A DNA stretch of 21,171 nt, from the IMG/VR virus record IMGVR_UViG_3300032278_002353, positions 1 to 21,171 of that record; one strand, written 5' to 3'. This stretch comes from a virus. The notes below the pieces were generated by a model. It was given only the letters and a program-made list of their open reading frames with translations. It was not told the DNA's origin and ran no database searches. Each line of letters starts with the position of its first letter. Position 1 is the stretch's first letter. Shown one piece after another: positions 7,859-17,710 of the stretch. Both the position numbers and the translations under genes were made by a program.

Positions 7859-9232
7859 TTATGCCATACCTAATAATCTGAAAGTCCCGGAACTAAAAGT
7901 ACCGTTAAAACAATGCAATTTTAAATCAGTGAAAGTCGTGACCGCACACATTCCTGACCACAGAACTGTACAAGGACCATCATCGGTTGAAATTCCTTGT
8001 CCAGTCATCACCACTGCGTTTCCGTTTACTCTAAAATCTATATAGCCGCTCCATCTTAATGGAGATGCCCAAATATTATGAGGAGTTAAAACAACGTATT
8101 CTCCGTTCCCGCCTGTCAGAGTCGAGTTCCCGTCTGCCATAAATGACCCTGAATTGTCAAATGAATTAGTACCGTTTTGAGCCCAAGTATCTATACTTGA
8201 AAACCCGTCATTGCTTATTGATAACTCAGTTCTGGTATTGGCGCTCCTGACAACATCTTCTATTTCTAGTCGCACAACACTATACGCGGCAAGATTTAGA
8301 GTTGACCATGTTAACGTCTGGGTGGTAGGGGTATCGGATTCAATTTCTGTCCAACCACCGCCGCCACCACTTGCCGCCGCAAATGTTACTGTATCTGTGC
8401 CAGCATTAGTAGTAATTGTCATATTACTACCAGCTTCAAATGATAATGTATCTGTAGTTGTATCTGCTACAACATCTGATTGACCATCTACTGATATTGT
8501 TTTGAATGAAGATTCATTGGTTTCACCTTCGCCACCTGATTGTTCTATCCAAGCATAGTCTGAACCGCTCCAAGAAAGAACATAACCACTAGTTGGATTA
8601 CTTTGATTTATATGTGAATCAACTCTTGTGTCTGTATAATATAAATTAGTGCCTTCACTTAAATCTGTTGTAGAAGCGGCTGTTATACGTGCATCAGCTC
8701 TTGCATCTGTGTAATATAAATTAGTGCCTTCACTTAAATCTGTTGTGGTAGATGGAATTGTTGGTGCACCGCTTAAAACTGAATATGGAATAGTGCTATT
8801 AGCAGTATCAACTAGTAATGTTGAATCATCACCAACTATTGGGTTACTTGATTGAAGTCCACCACTTAATTGAAAATTACCTGAAGCATCTACTTTTAAT
8901 GTAGAAGTACCTAAATGAATAGTATTTCCACTTAGATATAAATCTTTAAAACGATGTGTACTAGAACCGATATCGTAAGCAACATTTGTGTCAGGAATAA
9001 TATTTCCTTTTACAGTTCCGTCTAAATTAATTTTACTGTTTAATCCATCAACTAGTGTAGTAGAGTCATCACCAAATACAGAACCTTTAATATCTGTAAC
9101 ATGAGCTATTGAGCCGTCATGTCTTGCAAATAGTTCTGTGAAGTTAGCATTAACTTTAGTAAAGGCTGTACGGATAGGATCTCCGTCACCTTTGTTTGCA
9201 CTTGTTCCAATGTTAATATTTTGTTGTGCCAT
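7859..9232 (-). CDS. Tail-fibre protein (457 aa) with NINIG module and YYTD repeats
   Basis: The N-terminus MAQQNINIGTSANKGDGD, continuing IRTAFTKVNANF, is the module shared with two other proteins here. After fibre-type text such as YDIGSSTHRFKDLYLSGNTI (about 86-105) come two 25-residue tandem units, each with TTDLSEGTNLYYTD (about 163-212). The segment from FKTISVDGQSDVVADTTTD to a GGGGG linker (about 243-295) closely matches one in the 951-residue fibre (FKTIEVSGQSDVVADSTTD). The C-terminal 165 residues, beginning WTEIESDTPTTQ, differ from the neighbours and may be a separate globular tip. The ATG at 9232 is one base beyond the stop of the giant gene, with GGAAGAG upstream, so coupling is likely. 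Exact virion position and receptor are unknown. Confidence 0.8.
   Translation of the reverse strand: MAQQNINIGTSANKGDGDPIRTAFTKVNANFTELFARHDGSIAHVTDIKGSVFGDDSTTLVDGLNSKINLDGTVKGNIIPDTNVAYDIGSSTHRFKDLYLSGNTIHLGTSTLKVDASGNFQLSGGLQSSNPIVGDDSTLLVDTANSTIPYSVLSGAPTIPSTTTDLSEGTNLYYTDARADARITAASTTDLSEGTNLYYTDTRVDSHINQSNPTSGYVLSWSGSDYAWIEQSGGEGETNESSFKTISVDGQSDVVADTTTDTLSFEAGSNMTITTNAGTDTVTFAAASGGGGGWTEIESDTPTTQTLTWSTLNLAAYSVVRLEIEDVVRSANTRTELSISNDGFSSIDTWAQNGTNSFDNSGSFMADGNSTLTGGNGEYVVLTPHNIWASPLRWSGYIDFRVNGNAVVMTGQGISTDDGPCTVLWSGMCAVTTFTDLKLHCFNGTFSSGTFRLLGMA
8637..8746. repeat. Tandem repeat, two 35-bp identical cores with 75-bp period
   Basis: The cores at 8637-8671 and 8712-8746 are identical over 35 bases. 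They encode the TTDLSEGTNLYYT units of the 457-residue fibre. The 75-base period keeps the frame (25 residues). This is a coding repeat, not a regulatory one. Confidence 0.85.
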
Positions 9233-9233
9233 C

Positions 9234-12200
9234 TTACACTCTTCCTACTACAGCTTGGATCGTTCCTTCACCAGCATCGTTTTTATCTTCAAGAGCTTTA
9301 CCTATTACTGTTCCTACTTCTGGTTTAGTACTTGCACTCGCAAAGCCTGATGCCGATGCTCCTCCGGCAGTTACAAGCATCTGTCCTTTTTTAACCATAC
9401 CAACAACTTTAACTTTAGTTCTACCTTGTAGTGCTACGGCTGTTACATTAGAACCTTCTAATTCTGAATTCATTAAGTATGCAGGATTTTCGGAAACTAC
9501 TCCAGCAACTCTATCATCTCCACGAAGTGTTGTAACAGTTAGTTCTTGTTCGCCACCAAAGATTACAACTGTACCTGGTTCGTATACCGCATCTGCTGTA
9601 TAATTTTCTGCCAAGTCAGCGTATCGTGCCTGTGTAGCTGTACCACTAAATGTTGTTGCATAAATTGTATTATATTTTTTACTTGCTGAACCAATAATAT
9701 ATGTGTCATCAAGTGATGGTTCAAATCCTGTTGCTGTTGCTATAAGTACACTCGCTCCGTCGGCTACAAGACCAATTTGTCCTGCGGCAGTAAATCCTGT
9801 GTTTGCTCCTATACTAATACCTGTGCTTTGTGCATCAAGTTCGCCTGGCGCTTCAAGGAATGAAGTGTGTATCCAGTCAACACCTATTCTTGATTCTCCA
9901 GCAAGTGCTGAGTTTTGTTGGAAGTTACCTTCTGATACGCCTGTACCTCCAATATTAAGACTTCCTGTTAAACTAACAGTTGGATTAGTTGCTCCAACTG
10001 AACTCATAAATATTGCTCCACCTGGAGTATATAAGTTAACAGTAGTACCAGTAGTATCTATAGTTAGGTATGTATCAACCTTAAGTCCTTGACAAGCTAC
10101 GTTACCTGATCCATCAGTTTTAACAATTTTGCCAGCTTCACCAGTTGTAGTAGTGTCGATTATTCCGGATTCTGTAACAATGTCGGCAAATGTAACTTCT
10201 GTAACTGGTCCTGAAACACCTGAATTATTAGCTAATGCTGTTTTGTCAGCAATATTAATTATTTTATCATAATTAACTGAACCAGTAGTTATTTCTATCC
10301 AACCGTCAGTTGCTGTAAAGTTAGCACTATCAAAACTAGCAACGCCTAAATCTGCTTGTGTAATTGCTGTAGCGTTTGCTCGAGTAGTTGCCGCATTTAA
10401 GTTTAATTTACTTTGAGATATATCCGCCGCTGAGTTTACATCTGCGTTTACAATGCTATCAGGTGCGTGTCTAAATTCTAATGTTGCACCAGATGCCGTT
10501 CTTTCAACATGAAGTGTAACATCAGTTGCTGGATCTTCTGTAGCCAATGCATATTCATCATATGGGCCTTGTTTATTTTGAGCTGTAACTCCACCACCAG
10601 TATCAATAAGGTCAGCTGTATTAAAGTTAGTGCCTGATGTTAATGTGTATGTTAATAAGTTATGTGCTACACCGGCAAGTGAAACGTTTTCAACGTCAAC
10701 AACTGTACCTGTTGCACTTGTTGAGTTACCAGTAATAGTATCATTAACTTGGAAGTTGCCGCCTGATGCCGGTGCTGTATAAATTCTATATTTTCCTGTT
10801 GTTACAAGTAATTGTGCCGCGGCAACTGTATTAGTTTCTACATCAAGTTGTTCTGGAATTGTATCACCAGCCGCAATTAATCCATCAACATAACTCTTAG
10901 TCGCCGCATCTTGGTTATCGGATGGATCTCTTAAGTTTACAACTGTAAATGTTCCACCTGCATTTTGATTACCAGTAAATGCTAGTACACCATCTCTAGA
11001 TAATGCACCAGGACCTATTTGGTTATTTACGGCAACGCCTGCATGGTTAAATCCTAAACGTCTATTAACATAACCTCTTACTGCTGATTCAGTTGGTACT
11101 GAGTCACTGGCATTGTCAGTCATGGCATCGTCTGCACTAAATTCACTAGCTACAACGCCACGTTTAAATCCTAATCCATCTAAGTTACTTAAAGCAATAC
11201 TTGCCGAGAATGTAACTGTACCTGTACCTTGGTCAACTGTAAAGAATCTACCAACTCTAAACATACCATCTTGGTCTGTACTTACATAGAATACTCTACC
11301 TTTATCACGTTCATCAACTTCGTGATCTTGATCTGGAAGTTGTGCCGGATCACCTAATGTTACATTCGGGAAATTTGTTTGGTTATAACTACCTGTACCA
11401 ATGTCTAAGAAATCGTGTCCTGTTGCTCTACAAGTTGAAATATTAATAGTAATATCTCCACCTTCAGCTTTTTGTAGTCCACATCGAAGTGTAACAATTG
11501 TTGTAGTATTTCTTACTGTACTAACAAGTCCAACTGCTGATGCCGGAACGTTAATATCTGAAGCCGCAAGGTCTTCAATTAGAAGTGTAGCAAATGTAGT
11601 TCTATCAGTATAACTTTTAATAACATGAGTTTTACCATCCCAAGCAAAAATCATATCACCTGCATTTAATCTATCAATATCTGCTGTTGATGTTACTTGT
11701 CCAATAGCAATAACAGTATCACCTGCTGTGTCACCCATTGTTGTTCCTGAACCAGCAAATGTGTTATTTTGTGCTTCGCCATTATCAACAAGTACTTTAA
11801 TATATTTGTATGTACTATCAAATGTAACAACTCGTTCAGTTGCCGCTAAAGGTTGACCTAAAGCATTTGATACAGCATATCCAATAGTTCTGTATGTATT
11901 ATCAACAGCTTCGTCAAATGTAATTGCTGTACTAGGTCTAGTAATAGTTGTGTCAACACCAGTAATTCCAAAGTTTAAATTATTTCTAATAATAATTTTC
12001 TGGTCATGTGCTAGTGTATTAATCAATCCTGATTTTGTTGTATTGTCTTGTCCTGTTGTAGCAATATTCAATTGATAAACAGCTTCATCTCTAACTGAAT
12101 TTTTAAATGTAAATCCTGTAATGTTAGCTGTGGCACTTGTAGTATATGTAATTTTTTGTACTATACCGCCACTAACGTATGTGTGTACAATTCCACTTTT

Positions 12201-15200
12201 AAATGTACTAAACACCATAGTATCTGTAGTAGGTACATCATAAATTTGGAAAATACCTGAAGACTTTTTAGCGGCTATATCTGGATATGCTTTCTGTCCG
12301 AATGGACAACTTAATAAAACATTGTCAACTTTAATATAATCAAGTTTGCCATATCCGTGTGCTGATGCTGTAGTAAGTGTAACTAATCCAGTTGTATTAT
12401 CATAATCAAAACCTGTAACATTAAAACCACCACCTACGTTTGTTGCTGAGATTAATTTAGATGTACCACCACTAACGTAAGTATGTTCAACGTTGCTAGG
12501 TGGTAGGAAGAATCCTAATGTATCAGCATCAGGTTTAGTCTTAACCATAAAGACACCTGAATCTGTAGGCGCCGGATAAACTTTAACACCAAAAGAACAA
12601 GACAGTTTAATACTAAACAAATCACAAGTACCAGCCGCAGTAAGTCCGTGTGCTGTAGCACAAGTAACTGTAGCAATACCTGAAACATTGTCATAAACAA
12701 AATTTGTAATGTTTACTCTAGTTGGACCACTAACAACACCGCCACTAACGTAAGTATGTACAATTGCACTTGTACCTAAGTCAATTTCAAATTCATCTGC
12801 TGTTAGTCCTGATGCTAAAACTGTAACAGTTGTTGATGGTGTAACGTGTGGATATGTTTTATTTCCACTAGGACAACTTATTGCTATATCTCGTATTTCA
12901 ATTAAGTCGTCAATAGCTCGTCCGTTTGCAACTGCTGTAATTTCAGTTTGTACACCTGTAATAAGAGTTGATTGTACTGTTGAAATTTCATATCTAGCTC
13001 TACCTGTTGCTCCGCCATGATCAATTTCAACTTCACTTTTTGCGTGTGGAACGTATTCTGTATCACGAACAAATATTTTTAATGAATCAACAGGGTGATC
13101 ATATGTCGCCCCATCATCATAGATTCTAGCAGTCTGAACCATATTATCTACTGTCGTAATTAAGTCTGGTTCTTCATTTGGATCTGATCCTGCCGCTACT
13201 AGTCCATATGTTCCATGAGAGTTAGATCCGTTTAATGATCTAATATCACTACCATTGTTGGAAAAATAAGCTACTTCAGTATAATATGTAAATTGCGAAA
13301 CTAGTTCAGCCATTGCACCATTATTACAAACAGTACCATAACCTAAATCATTAAGTTGTACAAAATCATTTGCCAACATACTTCTGTTACCAGAAGTTTG
13401 TAAAGTAATATCGCATGGCATAGGTTGTGTAAACCCGCCGTTGCTAATACCTGATGTTGGATTTAAAAGAAGTTTAGCAGTACCTGCCTGTTGATCATAT
13501 TCTGCAACAGCATCAACTTGGTATCTATGTCCGTCAATATAAAATGGACTTGGTACTTGTGGTTTCTTTAAGCGTAAACCTTGTCCAACTAAACTTTGTA
13601 CGTTTAATGTAAAGTTATTGTCTTTGCTGTTAACTACTGTAGTAAGGTTTCCAGCAAAACCATCAATATATAGTCCGCCTCTAAATGCTTTTTTGTTTAT
13701 ACTTCTCGCAAAACTTGAGTTCGTTTGTCCATATGGTGATTTAGTTAAAATTGCACCATCTGGATCAAGAACAGCCATAAATCCGCCGTGTCCTTCACAA
13801 GTTAGATTTCTTAAAATTGTTGTATCATTCATTAAGAAGACATCCATGTCTTCGTTATTTTTTGCCGTACTAGCTGAATTGTCTTTGTCAGTTAAGTAAT
13901 GATGTCCATATCCTGGATCATCAAAGTCTGGTAAGTTACTAAGACCGTTTACAATAACTTCTTTTAAAAATGTTAATAGTGTATTAACCTTAGTTTGTGC
14001 TAACGCTTCACCTTGTGTTGAATCAACTACTTGCGAAGTAACTGATTGTGCTGATGTCCAAGCCGCATTAGTTAAAACAAATCCAAAGATTTCTTTCATC
14101 TTATCTATAGCGTCACCTGTTTCAGTTTGTGCACCAGGTACAGTCGTTGCCGCGTTATCAAAATATTTGTCAGCGTTAAAGTGAGTCTTTGAATTACCAC
14201 CCCATTTTAAATCAAATATAAGTCCATCAATGATGTAGCCCATATCTCTTTCACATTTTTGACTATCACTTGATGTAAGGAGTGAAGGATATGTTGTGTT
14301 AATATATGTAATAACTTCGTCTTTAACATATTCTTTGTTTAAAGTTATTAGTTCAGTTGCATTAGGATTCTGTTCTGTTTGTATAGCAATTCCATCAAAG
14401 ACAGGATCTCTATAAAAATGTAAACCTTTCCAAGCACTTTCAGATACGCCTGGTTTAGGTTTAATAATTACACGTCTAAATTCGTCACCTTTAAGTGAAA
14501 CATTGTTAGAAACTCTAATTGGATAATGTTCCCAATATGTTCCGCTTTCTATATGAATACTAATTTGCGGATCTTTAACTTTGAAACCAAATTCTAATTC
14601 TTCACCTATTTCAAATTCTATAGGTTCTAATAGTTCTAATTCAATTGTATCTTCAATTGCGCCTACTGTATATTTTACAATTCGTCCAAGAGATTTAGAA
14701 GTTTTACCTCTTATAATTTTACCTGGAATAAGATCGCTGTTTAGTGGGTTAGCTTGATCACAGAAGCCTTGACTACCATTCATAATGGTGATTTCCCAAG
14801 TGCTACCTTCAACAAGTTGTGGTGCGTCTTTATAATTAGGACCTGTTATAAGTGCTATAACAATATCCCATTTGGCAAGAGTAGCTACTTGTCCAACAGC
14901 GTCAACAATTTGACCTGTGTCAATTACTTGTGTATATGTGCTTTGGTATAAAGTTGTTTCAGCTGTATTTGTAATAACTTTGTTATGTAAATTTTTAGCA
15001 AATTGTTGTGCCGCAAGAGTTTGTACACTTTGTGATTGTCTTGCTCTTTGTCCGCTTACAGAACTGTAATATCTAAACCCTGTATTTCTAGCATGGTAGT
15101 TGGCTGTTACACCATCTAACATATCTAATACAATACCATCTAATGTATAACCTAAATCTCTTTCACATAAATCTCTTAAGTATACGTGTTCAGGATAAGT

Positions 15201-17330
15201 TTCATTAATATAAGCTACAGTTTCTGCAATAATAAAGTTTCTGTTTGCATCTGTTAATATTTTTACTTCTTCATAGCCACTGCTATTTTTTACACCTGTT
15301 GTTACTACTGTTGCTTTATTATTCCCAGCATTATACGTAATATCTTGTATGTAAGGTCCAATATTATCTGGTGCTGTGTCAGTTATTTCTTCAGCTTTAA
15401 GTGCCGCTTGATGTAAACTCTTGTATGCATAATTTAATGCTCTACCTTCACTGCCGACAGGTACGCCACGCATTGTGTCGTCACCATATGAACTTACATA
15501 TAAATTTGTTTGTGATGCAAATGCAGAATTGTCAACATAATATTTTGATGCTGATTGTAATACATCTGGATTAGTAGCAGGAATAATAGTACCTGTGTAT
15601 TCTCCAGTTTGTGTAAGTGTGTTAAGAATAAGAACTAGTTCTGTTACTCTTTCTGATGAACCTGGTTCACCATCATTTGCAATTGTTTTTTGTGAAGTAG
15701 CTGTTTGTAGTGATGTATATGCAGTATTAGTTAAAATATAATCTTTAACAATATCACGTAATTTGTCATTAATTGATACAGCATAAGCTATTTCGCCTGC
15801 ACCTAATTGTGAACTAGCACCATCAAAATAAAGTTTACCTACTCTTACTACTTCTGAGTTCCCACCAAATTTAATATCATGTGCAATTGCATCAATGTTA
15901 AATTTTGTATCTCTTTCACATTTATCATGACGTTGGCTACTTACTACATTATTAGCAAGAGCACTTACAAAAGTATGTGCGGTTGTATTACTTGATATAC
16001 CAACATTTACTGTAATTGTTGTTGCACTTATAGCCGTAATTGCAACTGCCGTATTGTAGGCATAATCAAATCCGCCAGGTGCACTTGATCCAGTTGCTCT
16101 TGGATAGGTATGATTTGTTGCGTTACCATCTAGGGCACAAGTAAATGTTAAACTGTTTGTATTAATCTTAATAAGATTTTCAGTTGTTAAAGGATGAGAA
16201 CCAATAGTTAATACTAATTCTCCTGTTGTCGGTGTGTATACTGCATCTGTTGTATTATAAGCTACTGTAGTATGAGCGCCTGGGTTGTTTGTATCAAACC
16301 AAGCCATTACTTCGTCAGCTAGATATTCTTTATTTTGTGTTATAAGGCTATGTGCGTATGGTGATTGTGGAGTAGCGCCTGCATGAGCACCTGGATGATC
16401 ATGTAAGTACAATGCTCCAGTCATCGAATCGCCTTCGCGTCTTACAACAGATTTTCTTGGAAGTGCTTCTGAAGAAATCCAGTTACCAGCTAATACACTA
16501 TCATATGCGGCATCAAACATTGTTTGTACGCCAGTACCACTACCTGCTGGTACACTAATTTTTATTCTTGTATTATCGTCGTTGTTTTGTGCTTCAGACT
16601 CTGATGCATGAAGACTTACTTGATCAACTGTAACATATCTTAGATAATAAGTTGTTCCTGTTGATAAGCCAGTAGCATCTTGGCCTGTTGAATTATATCT
16701 GTATGCAATACCATTTGAGCTACTCTCAAATCCGTGTGCAGTTGCAACAACGTTGCCACCTGAAAATGCTTCAATAATAAATGTATAAGAACTAGAACTT
16801 CCGGGTTCTGGTCTTATTCTAACTTGTCCAGAACTTCCTGGGCCACCTGATGAACGTAAATATCTGGTGTCTGCATAGCCTCGTGAAATAACTAAATCAT
16901 CAAGTGTAAATGTTGTACCGTGTGCTACGTTTAAAGCAAGAACGGCCGCTGAAGAAATATTAGGATTAGCAATACCTTGGTTAGCCGCATTTAATGGACC
17001 TCCAAGTGCCGGAGTAATATCTGTACTAATAATTGTTCCAGTATTGCTAATTGTAATTTTATCATTTGATAACGAATCAATTGTAATACCTTGTCCGCCT
17101 TCAATACTTTTCATTAGTATTGCGTCACCACTAGCGTTTGATTGCGGAACCTTGTATGCTCCTAGTTGATCAGGAACGTCACTTAATGATCTAAAAGATA
17201 TTTGTCCGCCTTGACCAAAAACAGCATAAAGTTCTGTAAAGTTTTCATTAGCTTTACGAAACGCTTCTCTTATACTATCACCAGTACCGTCGTTACCTTC
17301 TACACCTATGTTAACATTTTGTTTACCCAT
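9234..17330 (-). CDS. Giant fibre-like virion structural protein (2698 aa)
   Basis: The largest gene here. The N-terminus MGKQNVNIGVEGNDGTGD, continuing IREAFRKANENFTELY, is the shared NINIG module. Three dispersed copies of a domain containing CERD (about residues 471, 722 and 1026) follow. Pectin-lyase-like beta-helix text is seen at LYVSSYGDD (about 609) and HIESGTYWEHYPIRVSNN (about 925-942). Three tandem units ending HTYVSGG lie at about 1460-1722. A segment with GRVFYVSTDQDGMFRVG, ALSNLDGLGFKRGVV and VPTESAVRGY (about 2010-2090), and the C-terminal domain starting YADLAENYTADAVYEPGTVV (about 2570-2698), both recall large structural proteins of marine T4-like phages. It is probably a long fibre or baseplate-attached component. 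The start at 17330 has TAGGA nine bases upstream and follows the Fe-S carrier gene by three bases. Structural role is confident; exact location is unknown. Confidence 0.88.
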   Translation of the reverse strand: MGKQNVNIGVEGNDGTGDSIREAFRKANENFTELYAVFGQGGQISFRSLSDVPDQLGAYKVPQSNASGDAILMKSIEGGQGITIDSLSNDKITISNTGTIISTDITPALGGPLNAANQGIANPNISSAAVLALNVAHGTTFTLDDLVISRGYADTRYLRSSGGPGSSGQVRIRPEPGSSSSYTFIIEAFSGGNVVATAHGFESSSNGIAYRYNSTGQDATGLSTGTTYYLRYVTVDQVSLHASESEAQNNDDNTRIKISVPAGSGTGVQTMFDAAYDSVLAGNWISSEALPRKSVVRREGDSMTGALYLHDHPGAHAGATPQSPYAHSLITQNKEYLADEVMAWFDTNNPGAHTTVAYNTTDAVYTPTTGELVLTIGSHPLTTENLIKINTNSLTFTCALDGNATNHTYPRATGSSAPGGFDYAYNTAVAITAISATTITVNVGISSNTTAHTFVSALANNVVSSQRHDKCERDTKFNIDAIAHDIKFGGNSEVVRVGKLYFDGASSQLGAGEIAYAVSINDKLRDIVKDYILTNTAYTSLQTATSQKTIANDGEPGSSERVTELVLILNTLTQTGEYTGTIIPATNPDVLQSASKYYVDNSAFASQTNLYVSSYGDDTMRGVPVGSEGRALNYAYKSLHQAALKAEEITDTAPDNIGPYIQDITYNAGNNKATVVTTGVKNSSGYEEVKILTDANRNFIIAETVAYINETYPEHVYLRDLCERDLGYTLDGIVLDMLDGVTANYHARNTGFRYYSSVSGQRARQSQSVQTLAAQQFAKNLHNKVITNTAETTLYQSTYTQVIDTGQIVDAVGQVATLAKWDIVIALITGPNYKDAPQLVEGSTWEITIMNGSQGFCDQANPLNSDLIPGKIIRGKTSKSLGRIVKYTVGAIEDTIELELLEPIEFEIGEELEFGFKVKDPQISIHIESGTYWEHYPIRVSNNVSLKGDEFRRVIIKPKPGVSESAWKGLHFYRDPVFDGIAIQTEQNPNATELITLNKEYVKDEVITYINTTYPSLLTSSDSQKCERDMGYIIDGLIFDLKWGGNSKTHFNADKYFDNAATTVPGAQTETGDAIDKMKEIFGFVLTNAAWTSAQSVTSQVVDSTQGEALAQTKVNTLLTFLKEVIVNGLSNLPDFDDPGYGHHYLTDKDNSASTAKNNEDMDVFLMNDTTILRNLTCEGHGGFMAVLDPDGAILTKSPYGQTNSSFARSINKKAFRGGLYIDGFAGNLTTVVNSKDNNFTLNVQSLVGQGLRLKKPQVPSPFYIDGHRYQVDAVAEYDQQAGTAKLLLNPTSGISNGGFTQPMPCDITLQTSGNRSMLANDFVQLNDLGYGTVCNNGAMAELVSQFTYYTEVAYFSNNGSDIRSLNGSNSHGTYGLVAAGSDPNEEPDLITTVDNMVQTARIYDDGATYDHPVDSLKIFVRDTEYVPHAKSEVEIDHGGATGRARYEISTVQSTLITGVQTEITAVANGRAIDDLIEIRDIAISCPSGNKTYPHVTPSTTVTVLASGLTADEFEIDLGTSAIVHTYVSGGVVSGPTRVNITNFVYDNVSGIATVTCATAHGLTAAGTCDLFSIKLSCSFGVKVYPAPTDSGVFMVKTKPDADTLGFFLPPSNVEHTYVSGGTSKLISATNVGGGFNVTGFDYDNTTGLVTLTTASAHGYGKLDYIKVDNVLLSCPFGQKAYPDIAAKKSSGIFQIYDVPTTDTMVFSTFKSGIVHTYVSGGIVQKITYTTSATANITGFTFKNSVRDEAVYQLNIATTGQDNTTKSGLINTLAHDQKIIIRNNLNFGITGVDTTITRPSTAITFDEAVDNTYRTIGYAVSNALGQPLAATERVVTFDSTYKYIKVLVDNGEAQNNTFAGSGTTMGDTAGDTVIAIGQVTSTADIDRLNAGDMIFAWDGKTHVIKSYTDRTTFATLLIEDLAASDINVPASAVGLVSTVRNTTTIVTLRCGLQKAEGGDITINISTCRATGHDFLDIGTGSYNQTNFPNVTLGDPAQLPDQDHEVDERDKGRVFYVSTDQDGMFRVGRFFTVDQGTGTVTFSASIALSNLDGLGFKRGVVASEFSADDAMTDNASDSVPTESAVRGYVNRRLGFNHAGVAVNNQIGPGALSRDGVLAFTGNQNAGGTFTVVNLRDPSDNQDAATKSYVDGLIAAGDTIPEQLDVETNTVAAAQLLVTTGKYRIYTAPASGGNFQVNDTITGNSTSATGTVVDVENVSLAGVAHNLLTYTLTSGTNFNTADLIDTGGGVTAQNKQGPYDEYALATEDPATDVTLHVERTASGATLEFRHAPDSIVNADVNSAADISQSKLNLNAATTRANATAITQADLGVASFDSANFTATDGWIEITTGSVNYDKIINIADKTALANNSGVSGPVTEVTFADIVTESGIIDTTTTGEAGKIVKTDGSGNVACQGLKVDTYLTIDTTGTTVNLYTPGGAIFMSSVGATNPTVSLTGSLNIGGTGVSEGNFQQNSALAGESRIGVDWIHTSFLEAPGELDAQSTGISIGANTGFTAAGQIGLVADGASVLIATATGFEPSLDDTYIIGSASKKYNTIYATTFSGTATQARYADLAENYTADAVYEPGTVVIFGGEQELTVTTLRGDDRVAGVVSENPAYLMNSELEGSNVTAVALQGRTKVKVVGMVKKGQMLVTAGGASASGFASASTKPEVGTVIGKALEDKNDAGEGTIQAVVGRV
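12165..12890. repeat. Three tandem protein-domain repeats in the giant fibre gene
   Basis: Each unit has a SC.xG.K.YP motif (near 12880, 12600 and 12300) and ends in HTYVSGG (12738-12758, 12465-12485 and 12165-12185). The end motifs are exactly 273 and 300 bases apart, so units are 91 and 100 residues. A YDN..G..T.T.A.AHG phrase lies between units. DNA identity is high only around HTYVSGG, so these are older duplications. Confidence 0.8.
14200..16345. repeat. Three dispersed copies of a CERD-containing domain in the giant fibre gene
   Basis: The copies centre on an identical 12-base core at 14244-14255, 15156-15167 and 15909-15920, which encodes the CERD motif. Each copy has an upstream helix-like segment (for example LNKEYVKDEVITYINTTYP) and a downstream ID....D...GGN-type segment. 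The spacings of 912 and 753 bases are multiples of three. Beta-helix-like text lies between copies. This looks like a repeated domain of unknown function. Confidence 0.7.
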
Positions 17331-17333
17331 TAT

Positions 17334-17657
17334 TTAAAATCCTACGGATTCTCCACACCCGCAACTATTTTTTGTTGCTGGGTTTGAAATATCAAAAAAT
17401 GATCCAAATAATTCTTCTTTATAATTAATTACTGAGCCCATTAAGTACATTTGACTTAATGAGTCAATAGCAAATTTACCTTTATCTAAATCAATTACTT
17501 CGTCTTTATCTTCTACAGCGTCTGACATAGTCCAGTCATATTGCATTCCTGCACATCCGCCACCCTTCATAGATAGGCGTACAACCGGTTTATTCTTACT
17601 AGCCAGCATATAATTCATCTGGTCTTTTGCTGATTCTGTCAATGTTACTATTGCCAT
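17334..17657 (-). CDS. A-type iron-sulfur cluster carrier (IscA/SufA/ErpA, HesB family)
   Basis: This 107-residue protein has the normal family length and all three conserved cysteines: one in GGGCAGMQY (about residues 33-41) and two in the C-terminal SCGCGES. DLFxI-type family text appears as LFGSFFDISNPATKNSCGCG. A-type carriers accept 2Fe-2S or 4Fe-4S clusters from a scaffold and deliver them to apo-proteins in the cytoplasm. A GTG at 17660 directly precedes the ATG at 17657. AAGGA lies six bases before the ATG but only three before the GTG, so ATG is chosen. It is the first gene after the late promoter at 17677 and sits three bases ahead of the giant fibre gene, so it is expressed with virion proteins rather than with early metabolic genes. 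It is most likely acquired from a bacterial host. Confidence 0.93.
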   Translation of the reverse strand: MAIVTLTESAKDQMNYMLASKNKPVVRLSMKGGGCAGMQYDWTMSDAVEDKDEVIDLDKGKFAIDSLSQMYLMGSVINYKEELFGSFFDISNPATKNSCGCGESVGF

Positions 17658-17676
17658 CACTTTTCCTTGTTCTATG

Positions 17677-17684
17677 TATTTATC
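17677..17684 (-). promoter_or_regulatory. T4-type late promoter box GATAAATA (left-going)
   Basis: The minus strand reads TTGATAAATACATAG, a 7/8 match to TATAAATA. T4 spacing gives a start near 17671 and a 14-base leader carrying AAGGA before the ATG at 17657. It drives the Fe-S carrier and giant fibre unit. Confidence 0.65.
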
Positions 17685-17710
17685 AATAAGTCTAGTATCC
17701 TAATGTAATT

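Noticed and set aside
8637-8746. Two identical 35-bp units resembling a minimal CRISPR array
   Set aside because: Only two copies exist, the period is 75 bases in frame, and they encode YYTD fibre repeats; no cas genes are nearby.
17658-17660. GTG start one codon upstream for the Fe-S carrier
   Set aside because: AAGGA is only three bases from the GTG but six from the ATG, so ATG 17657 is better placed.
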